This document shows positions 1 through 11,141 of a DNA stretch of 64,000 nt, one piece after another; within the stretch, counting starts at the first letter, position 1, and every line of letters starts with the position of its first letter. The DNA lies in contig NW_026647665.1 of assembly GCF_950295315.1 (NCBI RefSeq), forward strand, positions 124,001-188,000, given 5' to 3'. Made by a program: the position numbers and the translations under genes. The stretch comes from Erinaceus europaeus. Taxonomy: Eukaryota; Chordata; Mammalia; Eulipotyphla; Erinaceidae. The notes below the pieces were generated by a model that saw only the letters and a list, made by a program, of their open reading frames with translations, ran no database searches and was not told the origin of the DNA.

Positions 1-47
1 GTGGGTGTGTGTGGGTGTGTGTGTGTGTGTGGGTGTGTGTGTGGGTG
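1..47. repeat. GT-rich microsatellite
   Basis: Interrupted GT repeat with GGGT units, cut by the window start. Confidence 0.95.
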
Positions 48-747
48 TGAATATACATACACGGACATGTTCTGTGGAGATGGTGTGATGTGGAACTATG
101 TCCCTGTAATTTTAATGTAAACCACTAATATTTTGTTAAGATCTCTGAAAACAATTTCTGGTTTTAATGAAAATTGGCATTAAAAAATTCCTGTCATGTC
201 TAGTTACAAATTAGCTAATTTCCTAACTGCTGAAAGCACATCTGGTAGTGTGATTTAGACCTTTGTTAAACATCTGCTTTCAGTGACCTCAGAGTGAGCG
301 TCTAGCCAGGACTGACAGTTACTGTAATAGATGAGCTTATGTGGCAAGTTCAAAACATTAATAATATTTTAATACTATTGAATGTACTTATAGATACAGT
401 TGAACTGGCAGGGTGTTTTTTTGGTCATACTGCCTTGACACGTTTTTCTAAGCACTTATTTTGCAAAGTACATTTATTGTTGGCTAATTCATATATACAA
501 TTCAAAATATGAGAGAAATATCAATTAGCCTTTTGGTGGAAAAGATTTTTCTCGTATTTGTAGAAGGTTACTATGCAAAAGATACAGTACATTGAATGTT
601 GCACGCATAGAATTGGAACTTGGGTACAAGATAGGGAAGTGGACTTTCTTGTTGACATCATATTCTTTTAGTTAAATATATCTTAACTAAATATTTGTTT
701 TTGATCTTCCTTTAATATTTGCTTGTGTTTTTCTGAACACCATTCTT

Positions 748-795
748 ACGAGATCAAATGAGACCAGGCGTGTTGAGGGTGGTATGGTCGTAGAC
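748..795 (-). pseudogene. 5S rRNA 5'-end fragment, tailless retropseudogene
   Basis: The reverse complement begins GTCTACGACCATACCACCCT and continues to about nucleotide 47 of 5S rRNA, then stops. It is bracketed by near-identical 11-bp direct repeats at 737-747 and 794-804 (ACACCATTCTT and ACACTATTCTT), consistent with a target-site duplication. There is no 3' A tail. Several changes from 5S (for example in the GATCTCGTCTGATCT segment) suggest age. Confidence 0.75.
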
Positions 796-810
796 ACTAT
801 TCTTTTCTTT

Positions 811-1082
811 TTAAAAAAAAATTTTTTTTTAATTTACTTATTCCCTTTTGTTACCCTTGTTGTTTTATTGTTGTAGTTATTATTGATAGAACAGAGAGAA
901 ATGGAGAGAGGAGGGGAAGACAGAGAGAGGGAGAGAGAGAGAGAGAGACACCTGCAGACCTGCTTCACCGCCTGTGAAGCAACTCTCCTGCAGGTGGGGA
1001 GCCGGGGGCTTGAATCGGAATCTTTACACAGGTCCTTGCGCTTTGCACCATGTGCACTTAACCCGCTGCACTACTGCCTCCC
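811..1082 (-). mobile_element. tRNA-derived SINE, full length
   Basis: Antisense tail CCCTTTTGTTACCC at left, GGGAGCCGGGGGCTTGAATC B-box region, ends TACTGCCTCCC. Target duplication ACACTATTCTTTTCTT at 794-809 and 1083-1098; the left copy coincides with the edge of the 5S fragment. Confidence 0.9.
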
Positions 1083-1189
1083 ACACTATTCTTTTCTTAC
1101 TATGCTCTTTGTGGTGGACCTCAGCAGTTTGCTTAATTTCATAGTCAAAAGTAAAAGTCTTATTGCTTCAGAACTGTTAATAAGTGAAT

Positions 1190-1420
1190 AAAATTTTTTT
1201 ATATTTATTTATTTTCCCTTTTGTTGCCTTGTTTTTTATTATTGTTGTTGTTATTGATGTCGTCATTTGTTAGATAGGACAGAGAGAAAAGGAGAGAGGA
1301 GGGGAAGACAGAGGGGGAGAGAAAGATAGATACCTGTAGACCTGCTTCACCACCTGTGAAGTGATTCCCCTGCAGGTGGAGAGCTTGGGGCTCAAACCAG
1401 GATCCTTACACAGGGTGCTG
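1190..1420 (-). mobile_element. SINE, 5'-truncated
   Basis: Antisense; stops after GGATCCTTACACAGG, lacking the first ~50 bp. Confidence 0.85.
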
Positions 1421-1529
1421 TTGTTTAATATAGTCTTTTCCAAATACTATTATTCAAATCTGTGAAGTCTTAAATTTGTTTTAGGATTTGGGAAATTGTA
1501 TTGAAATAAAAGATGCAAAGCCATAGCCC

Positions 1530-2035
1530 CTCCCCCTTTTAAATTTTTATTTATTAAAAAGGAAACACTGACAAGACCATAGGGTAAGAGGGGTACAACT
1601 CCACACAATTCTCACCACTAGAACTCAATATCCCATCCCCTCCCCTGATAGCTTTCCTATTCTTTATCCCTCTGGGAGTATGGACCCAGACTTATTATGG
1701 GGTACAGAAGGTGGAAGGTCTGACTTCTGTCATTGCTTCCCTGCTGAACGTGGGTGTTGACAGGTCAATCCATACTCCCAGCCTGTCTCTCTCTTTCCCT
1801 AGTGGGGCGGGGCTCTAGGGAAGCGGGGCTTCAGGACACATTGGTGGGGTCGTCTCCCTAGGGAAGTCCAGTTGGCATCATGTTAGCATGTGGAACCTGG
1901 TGGCTAAAAAGAGAGTTAACATATAAAGCCAAACAAATTGTTGACTAATCATGAACCTAAAGGCCGGAATATTGCAGATGAAGATTTGGAGTCTCTGTTT
2001 TGAAGATAGCTATAGTAGGTCTATTTTAGTTATAA
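1530..2035 (-). mobile_element. R1 repeat copy (3' ~500 bp)
   Basis: R1 is a provisional name for a family whose sense strand ends in a TTTATAAATAAA-type A-rich tail, implying retroposition. This copy begins with the inverted tail near 1533, contains TATGGACCCAGACTTATTAT and GAAGGTGGAAGGTCTG, and is cut off at an old SINE. Confidence 0.8.
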
Positions 2036-2180
2036 GATAGAGACAGGGCAGAAAGAGAGATTGAAAGAGAACACAGCACCAAAGCTTCTTTCAGTGTGGT
2101 AGGGGTTGTGCTCAAACCATGGCCGCTCATCTGGCAGAGCAGCACACTATCCATGTGAGCCATTTGGCTGACCTCATCCA
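2035..2180 (-). mobile_element. Old tRNA-derived SINE
   Basis: Antisense: GA-rich tail side, GGGGTTGTGCTCAAACC box and ending GTGAGCCATTTGGCTGACC. Confidence 0.55.
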
Positions 2181-2203
2181 TTCTTTTAAAATCTGTAACC
2201 AAG

Positions 2204-2496
2204 GGGGAGTCGGGCTGTAGCACAGTGGGTTAAACGCAGGTGATGCAAAGCGCAAGGACCAGTGTAAGGATCCCAGTTCGAGCCCCCGGCTCCCCACCTG
2301 CAGAGGAGTCACTTCACAAGCGGTGAAGCAGATCTGCAGGTCTATCTTTCTCTACCCCTCTCTGTCTTCCCACCTCCTCTCTCCATTTCTCTCTGTCCTA
2401 TCCAACAACGATGACAGCAATAACCACAACAATAAAACGTCAAGGGCAACAAAAGGGAATAAATAAAAATTTAAAAAATAATAAAAAAATAATAAA
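2204..2496 (+). mobile_element. SINE, full length
   Basis: Sense; starts GGGGGAGTCGGGCTGTAGC. Target duplication AAATCTG[T/G]AACCA at 2189-2201 and 2497-2509. Confidence 0.9.
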
Positions 2497-2548
2497 AAAT
2501 CTGGAACCAAAAAACTTACAGCCTACTGTATAGATGGCAATATATTTT

Positions 2549-2770
2549 GGGGCTGGGTGGTGGCACACCTGGTTGGATGTACATTACAGTGCCCAATGAC
2601 CTGGGTTAAAGCCCCCAGCCCCCATCTGCAGGGAGGCAGCTTTGCAAGTAGTGAGGCAATAAATACTGCAGGTGTCTCTCTGTCTCTCCCTTTCTCTATC
2701 CCCCCTTCCCTCTAGATTTCTGGCTGTCTCCATCCAATAAATAAATGTAGTTAAAGAAATTTTAAATAAA
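2549..2770 (+). mobile_element. Short SINE variant (ends ATAAATAAA)
   Basis: Starts GGGCTGGGTGGTGGCACACC; the 3' part reads GATTTCTGGCTGTCTCCATC, unlike the AAC-tailed type. Confidence 0.8.
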
Positions 2771-2954
2771 TGAATGGCATTATGCTTTTACTTAAATCTT
2801 TTGGTCCTGTGTGGTATTTTTCAGTTTTGCTAGCTTGCAATGACTTATGAAGTAAGAATAATTTCAGAACAATTCCAAGTGAGAGTTAGATGAGCATTGG
2901 CTCAATTAGAATATAATTTATATAACAAAGGAAAAATTCAACAATTTATGAAAT

Positions 2955-3165
2955 TCTAGTTTATTTTTTAATGGTTAATGATTAATGGTTTACAGTCAGC
3001 AGTAAAGTGTAGTAATTTATACATGTGTAACATTTCTCAGTTTTCCACATAACAGTCTAACCTAAGCCCCCCTAGGGCCTCCTCTGCCATCGTGTTCCAG
3101 GGCCTGAACCCTCCCTTCCCCCAGCCCTAGAGTCTTTTACTTTGGTACACCATCTAGCTTATTTT
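2955..3165 (-). mobile_element. L1 3'UTR fragment
   Basis: ATTAATGGTTTACAGTCAGC followed by CCCC-rich and CTTTTACTTTGGTACACC segments, alignable by eye with the 3' end of the L1 at 26600-26800. It stops about 130 bp short of the exon at 3294. Confidence 0.7.
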
Positions 3166-3293
3166 TATATTAAAAATGCAGCTATAAAAATCATGTAACA
3201 TATATTCCAAAAATAGGATAGAAAATATATGTATGTATATGTGAAAATGAGAATTGCTAAATATAGTGTGATTCTGTGAACTTCTAATTTTAG

Positions 3294-3461
<168 letters not shown>

Positions 3462-3664
3462 TAGCTAATAATATGAAAAACAGGATTCTAACATTTATTT
3501 TGTTATACGCTACTTTGTTTCTCGCATGTATTGCCTAAACTTTAGAGATGCATGCAATAGTTATATTCACTATATACTGATACTAATGTATACATATTTA
3601 TTTACAAACTATATGTAGTAATATTAGGCATTGTTTTAGGCTTTAGTATTGATTTACCTTTATT

Positions 3665-3845
3665 CTGCATTTTGTGAGAGAGAGTGGGGAAGACTCTTAA
3701 CATACCACTCTACAATCCATGGAGTTCCCTTGGCACTGTCTAGGGTGCTTCATTGTGGTGCTGAGGACCCAGCCAAGGCCCCCAAGTATGAGGCATCTGC
3801 TTTACCCAGTTTGACATCTCTCAGACTCCTTGCTAGGCTCTAGAG
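3665..3845 (-). mobile_element. Old tRNA-derived SINE
   Basis: Antisense pattern with GTGGTGCTGAGGACCCAGCC box and pyrimidine-rich end. Confidence 0.5.
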
Positions 3846-4879
3846 GTACAGAAGAGGAGCCTAGAGTCGAATGTGACATTTCCTAGCCATAGTCAAGGGT
3901 TGAAAGATTGTATCCCTCTGGCCAAAATTCATTGTGCGTAATGAAACTGTTCCTGAAGGCAACAGATCACACATGTACCTGCTCAAAACTTCCTCTTTAG
4001 TGAGGTAGGTACCGTGGTTTGTTAAAGAATAAAGGTGCTAAAAAAAAGAATAAAAGTGCTATGGCAATGTTAAGAAGGGATATTTAACTCAATCTGGGGG
4101 TTTGGAGAATATTTTCTAGGGAATACATCTAAGTTTGTATAAAACTAAGGTAAAGAACAGTGGAAAGAATGTCTCATGTAGACTAAATTGCCTGAACAAA
4201 GGAGGTGGATAGAAAGAAACCAAATGGCTTCATAGTACAAGTTTCATGTGATAATTTGTATGTGTATGAGAGACAGTGTCGGAATGGTGGAGTCGGGAAC
4301 TTAAATAATTATAGTGAATTAATCAGCCACCAAGGTGCCAAATGGACAAAATGTTTTTTTGTTTTGTTTTGTTTTCTTTTAGAGCTTTAGTACCTAATAA
4401 GAAAAGCAACTTGGGTTTAGGTTAATAAAGAAAAAAAGCTGCAAACTTTTGCTAAGACAGTGTCGTGACCTTTTGTTTACTTGTGAATCCTTTCCCAGCT
4501 CTGCTGAAACCTGAGGACAGCAGCCTGCATTCCAGCTTGACTTACTGGTGATAGAGTTGTAGTTGTACACTTTGATTGCTTTCACAACTCTTTGAGGAAC
4601 TAGCAAAAGATCTGTGCTGCCTCAAGCTGGAGTGACTTTGTGGGTGTTATCCACCAAATAAATTTATAGACATACACTATTCATAGTAACGAGGCCAAGA
4701 GAGTCCAGATGGGATAAGTAGCAGACAGACTGAAAAAGTCAGGGAAAGAAGAGCGTGAGTAGGAAAACATTTTAGGGACTAAAAGCTTTGCAAGGCTACT
4801 TGCATAGACTTGGGAGTCAGAATGTAGTGTGCTTGCTTAAGACTAGATACAAATGTGGAAAATGCTTGAGTGGACTTGT

Positions 4880-4990
4880 GGTTCTTACTGATCTTTGGGT
4901 ACTGGGAATCAGCGCCGATCCCCTCCACAGAACCTCAGTTTACATCTGAGGCATGCACTCAGCCACCAAGCTGCATCTCTAGTCCCTTTT
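4880..4990 (-). mobile_element. Old tRNA-derived SINE fragment
   Basis: TTTGGGTACTGGGAATCAGC then GGCATGCACTCAGCCACCAA, the antisense box pattern. Confidence 0.5.
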
Positions 4991-5106
4991 GCTGATTTTT
5001 GCACCTTTTGCAAGAAGGTAAACATTTGAGTTTTAGAAGGTCTAGTTAAACATCACTGGAAGCACCCCCCCCCAACTTGGGCTAATATGCAAGCCTAAAA
5101 AAAAAG

Positions 5107-5330
5107 GTAGGGGGGGTGAGTGGTAGCACACCTGGTTGAATGCACAGTACAGTGCACAAGGACCCATTTTCAAGCCCCTGGTCCCCACCTGCAGGAGGAA
5201 AGCTTTGAGAGAGGTGAAGCAGTGCTGCAGGTGCCTTTATTTCTCTCTCCCTCTCTGTCTCCCCCTTTACTCTTGATTTCTGGCTGTCTCTACCCAATAA
5301 ATAAAGATAATTTAAAAAATAAAAATAATA
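5107..5330 (+). mobile_element. Short SINE variant
   Basis: GGTAGCACACCTGGTTGAATG start and GATTTCTGGCTGTCTCTACC, AATAAATAAAG end. Confidence 0.8.
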
Positions 5331-5493
5331 GGTTCCCTTATTTCTCTCTCTAAAGCATCTAAGGAAATCTCTGTTAAATCACTTATTGACTGCTTAACAG
5401 TGGGACAGAAACATCAGTGAAAACACATGACAAAGAATGCACTCTTTGCAAAAGTAGTTTGAAAGAAATCACTATATAAAGTGATGACTCAAG

Positions 5494-5621
5494 TAGTCTG
5501 GGAGTGGCACAGTGGGTAAAGCATTGGGCTCTTAAGCATGAGATCCTGAGTTCAATCCCCGGTGGCAGCACATGTACCAGAGTGATATCTGGTTATTTTT
5601 CTTACCTTTCTCATGAATAAA
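5494..5621 (+). mobile_element. Short tRNA-like SINE (~130 bp, no CT-rich body)
   Basis: GGGAGTGGCACAGTGGGTAAAG with B box GAGTTCAATCCC; target duplication AAAGTGATGACTCAA at 5479-5493 and 5624-5638. Confidence 0.85.
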
Positions 5622-5989
5622 TAAAGTGATGACTCAACAAGTCATAGTACCAATCCTGGGAAGCAGGGAAAATCTGATTTCCAGAGTTACCACAGTATAA
5701 TATTTGTAACATGCCAATAAGAAATTACATTGCTTAATAATAATCAGGAATGTACAACCAGTTAAGATGGGGGTGGGAGAAATTAATGTAAATCCTTACT
5801 GAGGAAGCCCAAACATTGCATTTGTTAGACTTCAATTCTTAAATTTGATCAAAGAGCTGACAGAGCAATGTGTTATTAGAAATTCATAACAAAATTGAAA
5901 TCATAAAAGGGGACAAAGTAGATATTCTTTATAACTGATGAAATAAAATTGTTAGATACTTTTCTATAACTATTAGAAGAGTTAAAAAA

Positions 5990-6385
5990 AAAAAAAGTTC
6001 TGAAGCTGAAGGGTTATCATTCCACACGTGAAGTCTCTGGACACAGTCTGAGGTGAAGCATGTTGAGGTGGCAATCGTTGTGTTGGTTAGGTTGTGATCG
6101 GCAGATGCAATATTATTTGATATGGATTGGGAGAGGCATACAGGAAAGTGGGCCCTATTCAAGGGTTGCAGGACTAGGGGAAGTAGAGGCTCTATAGTGG
6201 AGATGTGAGGTTCCTGTTGTCTTAGGGTTCAAAAAGACAATGGATAGTTAATGTTATCATCACATTATTTAGTAATTGGGTTAACTTTGAAAAGTCCTTT
6301 TGTTAGGGTTTGCTGTACAGTACCCAGTATCTTGTATATAGCTGTGCTATTGGTTGCTTCTGATCTCCAGTCCTGTTCTTTTTTC
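5990..6385 (-). mobile_element. R1 repeat, 5'-region fragment only
   Basis: Aligns by eye with 60005-60390 and 62540-62930 (GAAGTCTCTGGACACAGTCT, then ACTTTGAAAAGTCC). Lacks the 3' end. Followed directly by L1 RT sequence in the same orientation. Confidence 0.7.
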
Positions 6386-6389
6386 TCAA

Positions 6390-6800
6390 GATTGCTTTGG
6401 CTTTTGTAGCTTTTGTTTTATTCTTAAAAAAAAAAAAATTGGTAAGATCTTGATAGGGATTGCATTAAATTTGTATATGGCTCTAGGTAGCAAAATTAAC
6501 ATTTTGCTGATGTTAATTCGCTGACTTCTTTTGTTAGGTTTATTCATATATTCATATATTCTCTAGGTTTTTCTATGTGTTCATCTGCAAATGGTGACAG
6601 TTTGACTTCTTTTATTCTAATCTATATCCCTTTAGTCCCTTTCTTTTGCCTAATTGCTATGGCAAGAACTTCCAGCGCTATGCTGAAGAGTAAAGGTGAT
6701 AGTGGGCAGCCCTGTCTAGTACCTGACCTGAGGGGAAATACTTCGTTTCTCACTGTTGAGCATGGTGTTGGCGGTAGATTTGTTGTATGTAGACTCCACT
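6390..6800 (-). mobile_element. L1 ORF2 fragment, reverse transcriptase region
   Basis: The minus strand contains [12 protein letters not shown], the conserved L1 RT block, with neighbouring ORF2 sequence. Frames are interrupted. Confidence 0.8.
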
Positions 6801-7260
6801 AGATTAAGAATTTTTCCACCTATTCACATTTTCTTTTTGACTTATCTCACTTGGTATGATTCCTTTAGGATCCATCCAAGATGAAGCAAAGGAAGTGAAT
6901 TCATCATTTTTAACAGCTGAGAAGTATTTCATTGTGTATATACACCACAGTTTTCTTAGCCACTCATCTGTTGTTGGGCATCTGGGATACTTCCAAGTTT
7001 GGTCTATTATAAATTGTGCTGCTATGAACATAAGTGTACATAGATCTCTTTGGATGTATATGTTTGTTTCCTTTGGGCATATATGTCCAGAGGAGAGGAG
7101 TTTCTAGGTCTTAGGGTAGATCCATTTCTAGTGTTCTGAGAAGTCTCCAGACTGTTTTACACATGTGTTGAACCAATTTGCATTCCTACCAGCAGTGTAG
7201 AAGGGTCCCTTATGGAGAAGAATTCTTGTCTGTTATATCCCATGCATAGTGGAAAGGCTG
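6801..7260 (-). mobile_element. L1 ORF2 C-terminal fragment
   Basis: The minus-strand reading MFIAAQFIIDQTWKYPRC followed by KLWCIYTMKYFSAVKNDEF is the L1 ORF2 C-terminus. In sense order it lies before the RT piece at 6390-6800, the reverse of a normal L1. Confidence 0.8.
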
Positions 7261-7439
7261 CTGACTGAAATATTCAGTATTTCTGTGAAATACATTTTTT
7301 CCTAGGAAGATAGGTCCCTTCAGTATAGTGACTTTGTCTTGAACTTTTTTGTGTATGAGAGGCACCAGTGAATGAACCGAGTGCCTATTGTATATCCTAC
7401 AACACTGAGTAGCTTCCTGGCCTTTTCTTATTTTTTAAT

Positions 7440-7622
7440 ATTCTGTATTCTTGGGGGTGGGTTGGAGAGACAGAGAGAAGGAGACAACAGTACTCTGCTC
7501 CACCATCTGTGGTAGCTTCTTCATGCTGTCCATGGTCCTACGTATGGTGCTTGGGATAAAACTCAAGACCTAGACATGGTAAGGCATGTGCTCTACGTAC
7601 TGAGCTTTCTCCTAACCAGAGC
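7440..7622 (-). mobile_element. Old tRNA-derived SINE
   Basis: GAGAGACAGAGAGAAGGAGA at left, then GGGATAAAACTCAAGACC and GTACTGAGCTTTCTCC. Confidence 0.6.
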
Positions 7623-8309
7623 TTCTGTGTTTGTTTTTAATTCCCTGCAGCGCTGCTGAATGTAGAGCAGGCATCAATCCCAGCTGTAGCCATTTGCTTG
7701 TTTCTCTATACTCTGTGAGCAGAGTGGACATCATGTTTTTAAGTGGATTTTAAAAAAACAAATCAATAGAATTTTTTTGACAGTTGGAAATTACATAAAA
7801 TTCACATATCAATGTCCATATAATGATTTTTATTGGAGTACATCCATCCTCATTCATTATGTATTGTCCTCGGCGGCCTTTGTACTGTTGTAGCAGAGTT
7901 TAATAGTTGCAGTAGAGTCCATATGTGGCCCGTAGATGCCCAAAAAACTTAACTTACCTGACCCTGACCACTTACAGAAGAAAACTGCTAATCCCTTGTG
8001 AAGTAATGAGAGTCACATATATTCATCTTTGTCTCTAGTTTTTTGACAGAAAATGCTTAAGACCTTTGTAAGTACATGCAAGGAGGTGAGATATGTTCTT
8101 CCATAGTCATAGCAGAAATACAGGAAAGCAGACCAATTTCAGAAGTCCATACTGTTCCCTCCCAGGCTTCCTTTACATATTCTGTCTCCGAGACTAAACC
8201 AGTTCACACATAAATAGTAAATTGGACTTACACTTTTTTTTTTGCATTTAGAAATGAAAGAACATAAAGAATATTCTTATAGCCATTACGATTTCCTCAA
8301 ATTTTATGA

Positions 8310-8480
8310 TTTATCCATCTTTATTTAAGATAATAGAGGTATAATTCCATACTATTCCTACTACCAGAGTTCTGTATCCCCTCCCCCTCTGTTGGAAAAT
8401 GCAGTAGTTCTCACAAGATCACAGGTTAACTCTCTCTCTCTCTCTCATATATATACATCTGTATATATACATGGTGATAG
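8310..8480. repeat. R1-related remnant with CT/AT simple repeat
   Basis: GAGGTATAATTCCATACTATTC and CAGAGTTCTGTATCCCCTCC resemble the R1 3' module, followed by a CT run (8431-8446) and AT runs. Confidence 0.45.
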
Positions 8481-8651
8481 AAAGAGAGAGAGAGAAAGTG
8501 TGTGGTCTGGTGTCAATAAAAAATAGTAATGATAATGTTGTGGAAAAACTAGTACATTTGGTTCAATAATTAAAAGCAAAGATGAGAAACGTATGTTTCA
8601 TTTGGATTATCATTAGTGACTGAATATTTGATTTTTTTTTCTCTTTTACAG

Positions 8652-8695
8652 ACTTGGGTCTGGATCAGTATATTATAAAACGCTTTGATGGAAAG
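8652..8695 (+). CDS. MICU1: MICU1 coding exon, residues ~165-179
   Basis: A 44-nt exon flanked by a strong acceptor (pyrimidine tract then TTTTACAG) and a GTGAGC donor. It completes a split codon and reads YLGLDQYIIKRFDGK, ending exactly on a codon boundary (phase 0). That phase is what lets the 12-nt microexon downstream be included or skipped without shifting the frame. The split codon gives Tyr; I recall His in human, so this may be a lineage substitution. Confidence 0.96.
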
Positions 8696-8924
8696 GTGAG
8701 CAAACCATGATACGTGTGTGTGTAGATATATAGTGTGTATGTATTTTCTTGCATATAAAGAAGTTTTTAATTTTCCTCTCGAATTATATGTGATACATAA
8801 TTCTCAGTATCTGTTTTCTTATTTTAAAAAGCGTGTTTTTAGATTAGGAGGCCTATAAAGTGCCTTCAGGTGCTTCTACAGAAAGAGTCAAGCAGAAGGT
8901 ACTTCTGTGTTTTTTCTGTATCAG

Positions 8925-9010
8925 ATGTGAGCTGGGAGCAGTGGATGAGTTGTGTAGGCACCGAGCCCCAGTGATAACCCACCCTGGTGGCAATAAAAAA
9001 AAAAAGAATA
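8925..9010 (+). mobile_element. SINE right-monomer alone
   Basis: GGGAGCAGTGGATGAGTTGT, CACCGAGCCCCAGTGATAAC, then an A-rich tail: the right half of the dimeric SINE. Confidence 0.65.
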
Positions 9011-9299
9011 ATAATGTTCTATGTTTTTTCCATATGAAGGGTTGCCTGATGCACACCCACACACACACACACGAACAGCTATTTCAGCATTCATATTTGA
9101 TTCTGATTTCATTCAGTAGCCATCATAATGGTCAACAGGTTCCTCAATATTACATTTTCTCTTATAAGGACACCCATCTGGCTTGATTGTTCTCAGCCTT
9201 AGATGTCAAAGGATATAGAAGTCTTCACTAGTGCTCTTATAAAAATTAGTAAGACTGCCCAAATTTGCATTAAACTTACTTTTAGAACAAAATGATTTA

Positions 9300-9412
9300 C
9301 TTACTTCTTAGGTGCTGGGTGGAGGGGAAGAACCCTTTACCCCTGTCATATGTGGTGCCGGGAATCAAACCTCACTCTTGTAAAGTATGTATTCTCCCTG
9401 TGTTGCCTCTAC
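9300..9412 (-). mobile_element. Old tRNA-derived SINE fragment
   Basis: GTGGTGCCGGGAATCAAACC antisense box with GTATTCTCCCTGTGTTGCC end. Confidence 0.5.
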
Positions 9413-9487
9413 AGAGGTACATTATACTTTTAAGTTTTTACTTTATACTTGAATAGATCATTCTTAAGCATAGTAAATGAAGCTTTT

Positions 9488-9767
9488 GGGAGTGGGGCAG
9501 TAGCACAGCAAGTTAAGCACATATGGCGCAAAGTGCAAGGACCGGCATAAGGATCCTGGTTCGAGCCCCCGGTTCCCCACCTGCAAGGGAGTCACTTCAC
9601 AGGTGGTGAAGCAGGTCTACAGGTGTCTTTCTCTCGCCCTCTCTGTCTTCCCCTCCTCTCTCCATTTCTTTCTGTCCTATCTAACAACGATGACAATAAT
9701 AACTACAACAATAAAACAACAAGGGCAACAAAAGGGAATAAATAAGTAAACAAATACTAAAAAAAAG
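9488..9767 (+). mobile_element. SINE, full length
   Basis: Target duplication AAATGAAGCTTTT at 9475-9487 and 9769-9781. Lies just upstream of the candidate alternative exon at 9832. Confidence 0.9.
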
Positions 9768-9831
9768 AAAATGAAGCTTTTAATTCTATTATCTCATAAA
9801 GCAGTCAGTTAAATATATTTTTCCCTTTCAG

Positions 9832-10029
9832 GTTCCTTTCTCAAAAAAGGAAGTGAAAACATTGCACAGGTTCAGAAAAAAAAGTAAAAGGCTAATTTTA
9901 AAGAGGATGAAGGAAGTCTATCAGAAAGAAGAAAGAGACAGGATTGGCTCTGCATATCTTAAACAGCAGAAAGTCAGAATGACAATCATAAGATGGCTTC
10001 AAAAGGCAGGATCAAAAAAGAGGGTCTAA
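9832..10029 (+). other. Unrecognised open block with 3' splice site (candidate alternative last exon)
   Basis: An acceptor TTTTTCCCTTTCAG precedes 65 open codons ending in TAA (10027-10029). The frame is the one MICU1 would use after FDGK. The product would be highly basic, starting VPFSKKEVKTLHRFRKK and ending KAGSKKRV. No known domain recognised and no nearby poly(A) signal seen. It could equally be an unknown repeat or chance. Confidence 0.3.
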
Positions 10030-10274
10030 GTTAGTAGAGGTTAAGGTTGGTTAATAGAAACTTATCTTATCGGAATGTGTCGACCCTGCGTCAGTACTTC
10101 AGATTCCATATACCGGTAAGGTTGTATAAGTGCCAAGGTCTTTTGCACAAGTAGAAGGAATGGGTGCCCTAAGATCTGAGGTATCTCAGTCATGGCTACC
10201 TACGTACAAATGACTTCTCCCTCTCAGGTGGCATAGTGCCTCCATCTCTGAGTATCTTCTTTTCACTTTATTTT

Positions 10275-10430
10275 TTATCTTTAAGAGGATTGTGTGTGTT
10301 ATTTTTATGAGAGTAAGAGACAGAGCACTGCTAAGCTCTGGCACCTGCTGTGCTGTTGATTCAACTTGCCACCTCAGACATTACAAATCCTGTGCTCTGC
10401 AGTTAAGCTGTCTCCTCCCAGGCTTGGACA
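10275..10430 (-). mobile_element. Old tRNA-derived SINE
   Basis: Antisense pattern, GATTCAACTTGCCACCTCAG box and TTAAGCTGTCTCCTCCC end. Confidence 0.5.
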
Positions 10431-11060
10431 TTCTCTTCTTATTTAATTTTTTTTTCACCACTCCTATCACCAAAGGTTTGTGTCCCCATCCCAACCCCCA
10501 GAGATAACCATTATAATTCTCAGACTTGGAAATAGGTGGACATTTTGGTTTGGGGTTTTTGGGGTTTTTTTTCACATTTTTATACTCAAGTGTCTGTATT
10601 CCACATTAGCGTGAAGCCATACTGTAGTCCTTCACCTCCTTACTTGCTCACTGAACATCATTTTCTCTAAGATTTTTTCTTTTTAAAGTCACATTTTCTT
10701 TTTTCTTTTCTTTTTTTTTTTTTTTGGCCACTTGGTTGCCTTTCTCTCTTAATTTATTTCTGTTAGTGATTAAATATTGATTTACAGAATTATGGGATAA
10801 CAGGGGTATAATTCTACACTGTTTCCACCCCACCAGAGTTTTGTGTCCCCATCTCCATTGGAAACTGTAGTAATTCTCCCAAGGTCATAGATATGGGCTG
10901 ACTTTATCTCTTCCCCCATATATATATATATATGATTTTTTATACATTTATATAAAAATATATCTCCCATTTTTGTATATAGAATATTTATATGTGTATA
11001 TATATACATATCCCATTTTATCTATGGTCCTGCCTTCATTTCCTTTCTAACTCACACCTA
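10430..11060. repeat. R1-related remnants and AT-rich simple repeat
   Basis: Two diverged tandem-like remnants (about 10430-10600 and 10750-11060), each with a CACCAGAGTTTTGTGTCCCC-type core; the second ends in TA-rich repeats near 10918-11010. Confidence 0.45.
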
Positions 11061-11097
11061 CACCTATTACTACTCCTGAGGCAAAGTCACATTTTCT

Positions 11098-11141
11098 GTG
11101 TAAGTACCGCGCGCTAACTGATTGCGCCACTGGAGCTCCTA
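11098..11141 (-). pseudogene. tRNA-Ile(UAU) 5'-half fragment, tailless retropseudogene
   Basis: The reverse complement of 11101-11136 begins GCTCCAGTGGCGCAATCAGT and continues through the D arm to TACTTA, matching the 5' half of tRNA-Ile(UAU) and ending at the anticodon. It is flanked by 16-bp direct repeats differing at one base (11082-11097 and 11142-11157, CAAAGTC[A/G]CATTTTCT). There is no 3' half, CCA or A tail, so it is not a functional tRNA gene. Confidence 0.8.

Larger units (their letters stand above)
1..3293 (+). other. MICU1: MICU1 intron (3' part)
   Basis: Upstream intron entering from outside the window. Positions 1-47 are a GT-rich simple repeat and 48-736 appear unique. The rest is mostly 5S fragment, SINEs, an R1 copy and an L1 3' fragment, each listed separately. 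The 3' splice site ends CTTCTAATTTTAG. Confidence 0.85.

Noticed and set aside
3669..3850. Possible additional MICU1 exon
   Set aside because: Looks like an old antisense SINE; no MICU1-like peptide and the known exons already join in phase.
11101..11136. Functional tRNA gene
   Set aside because: Only the 5' half is present and it is flanked by a target-site duplication; no 3' arm can pair.
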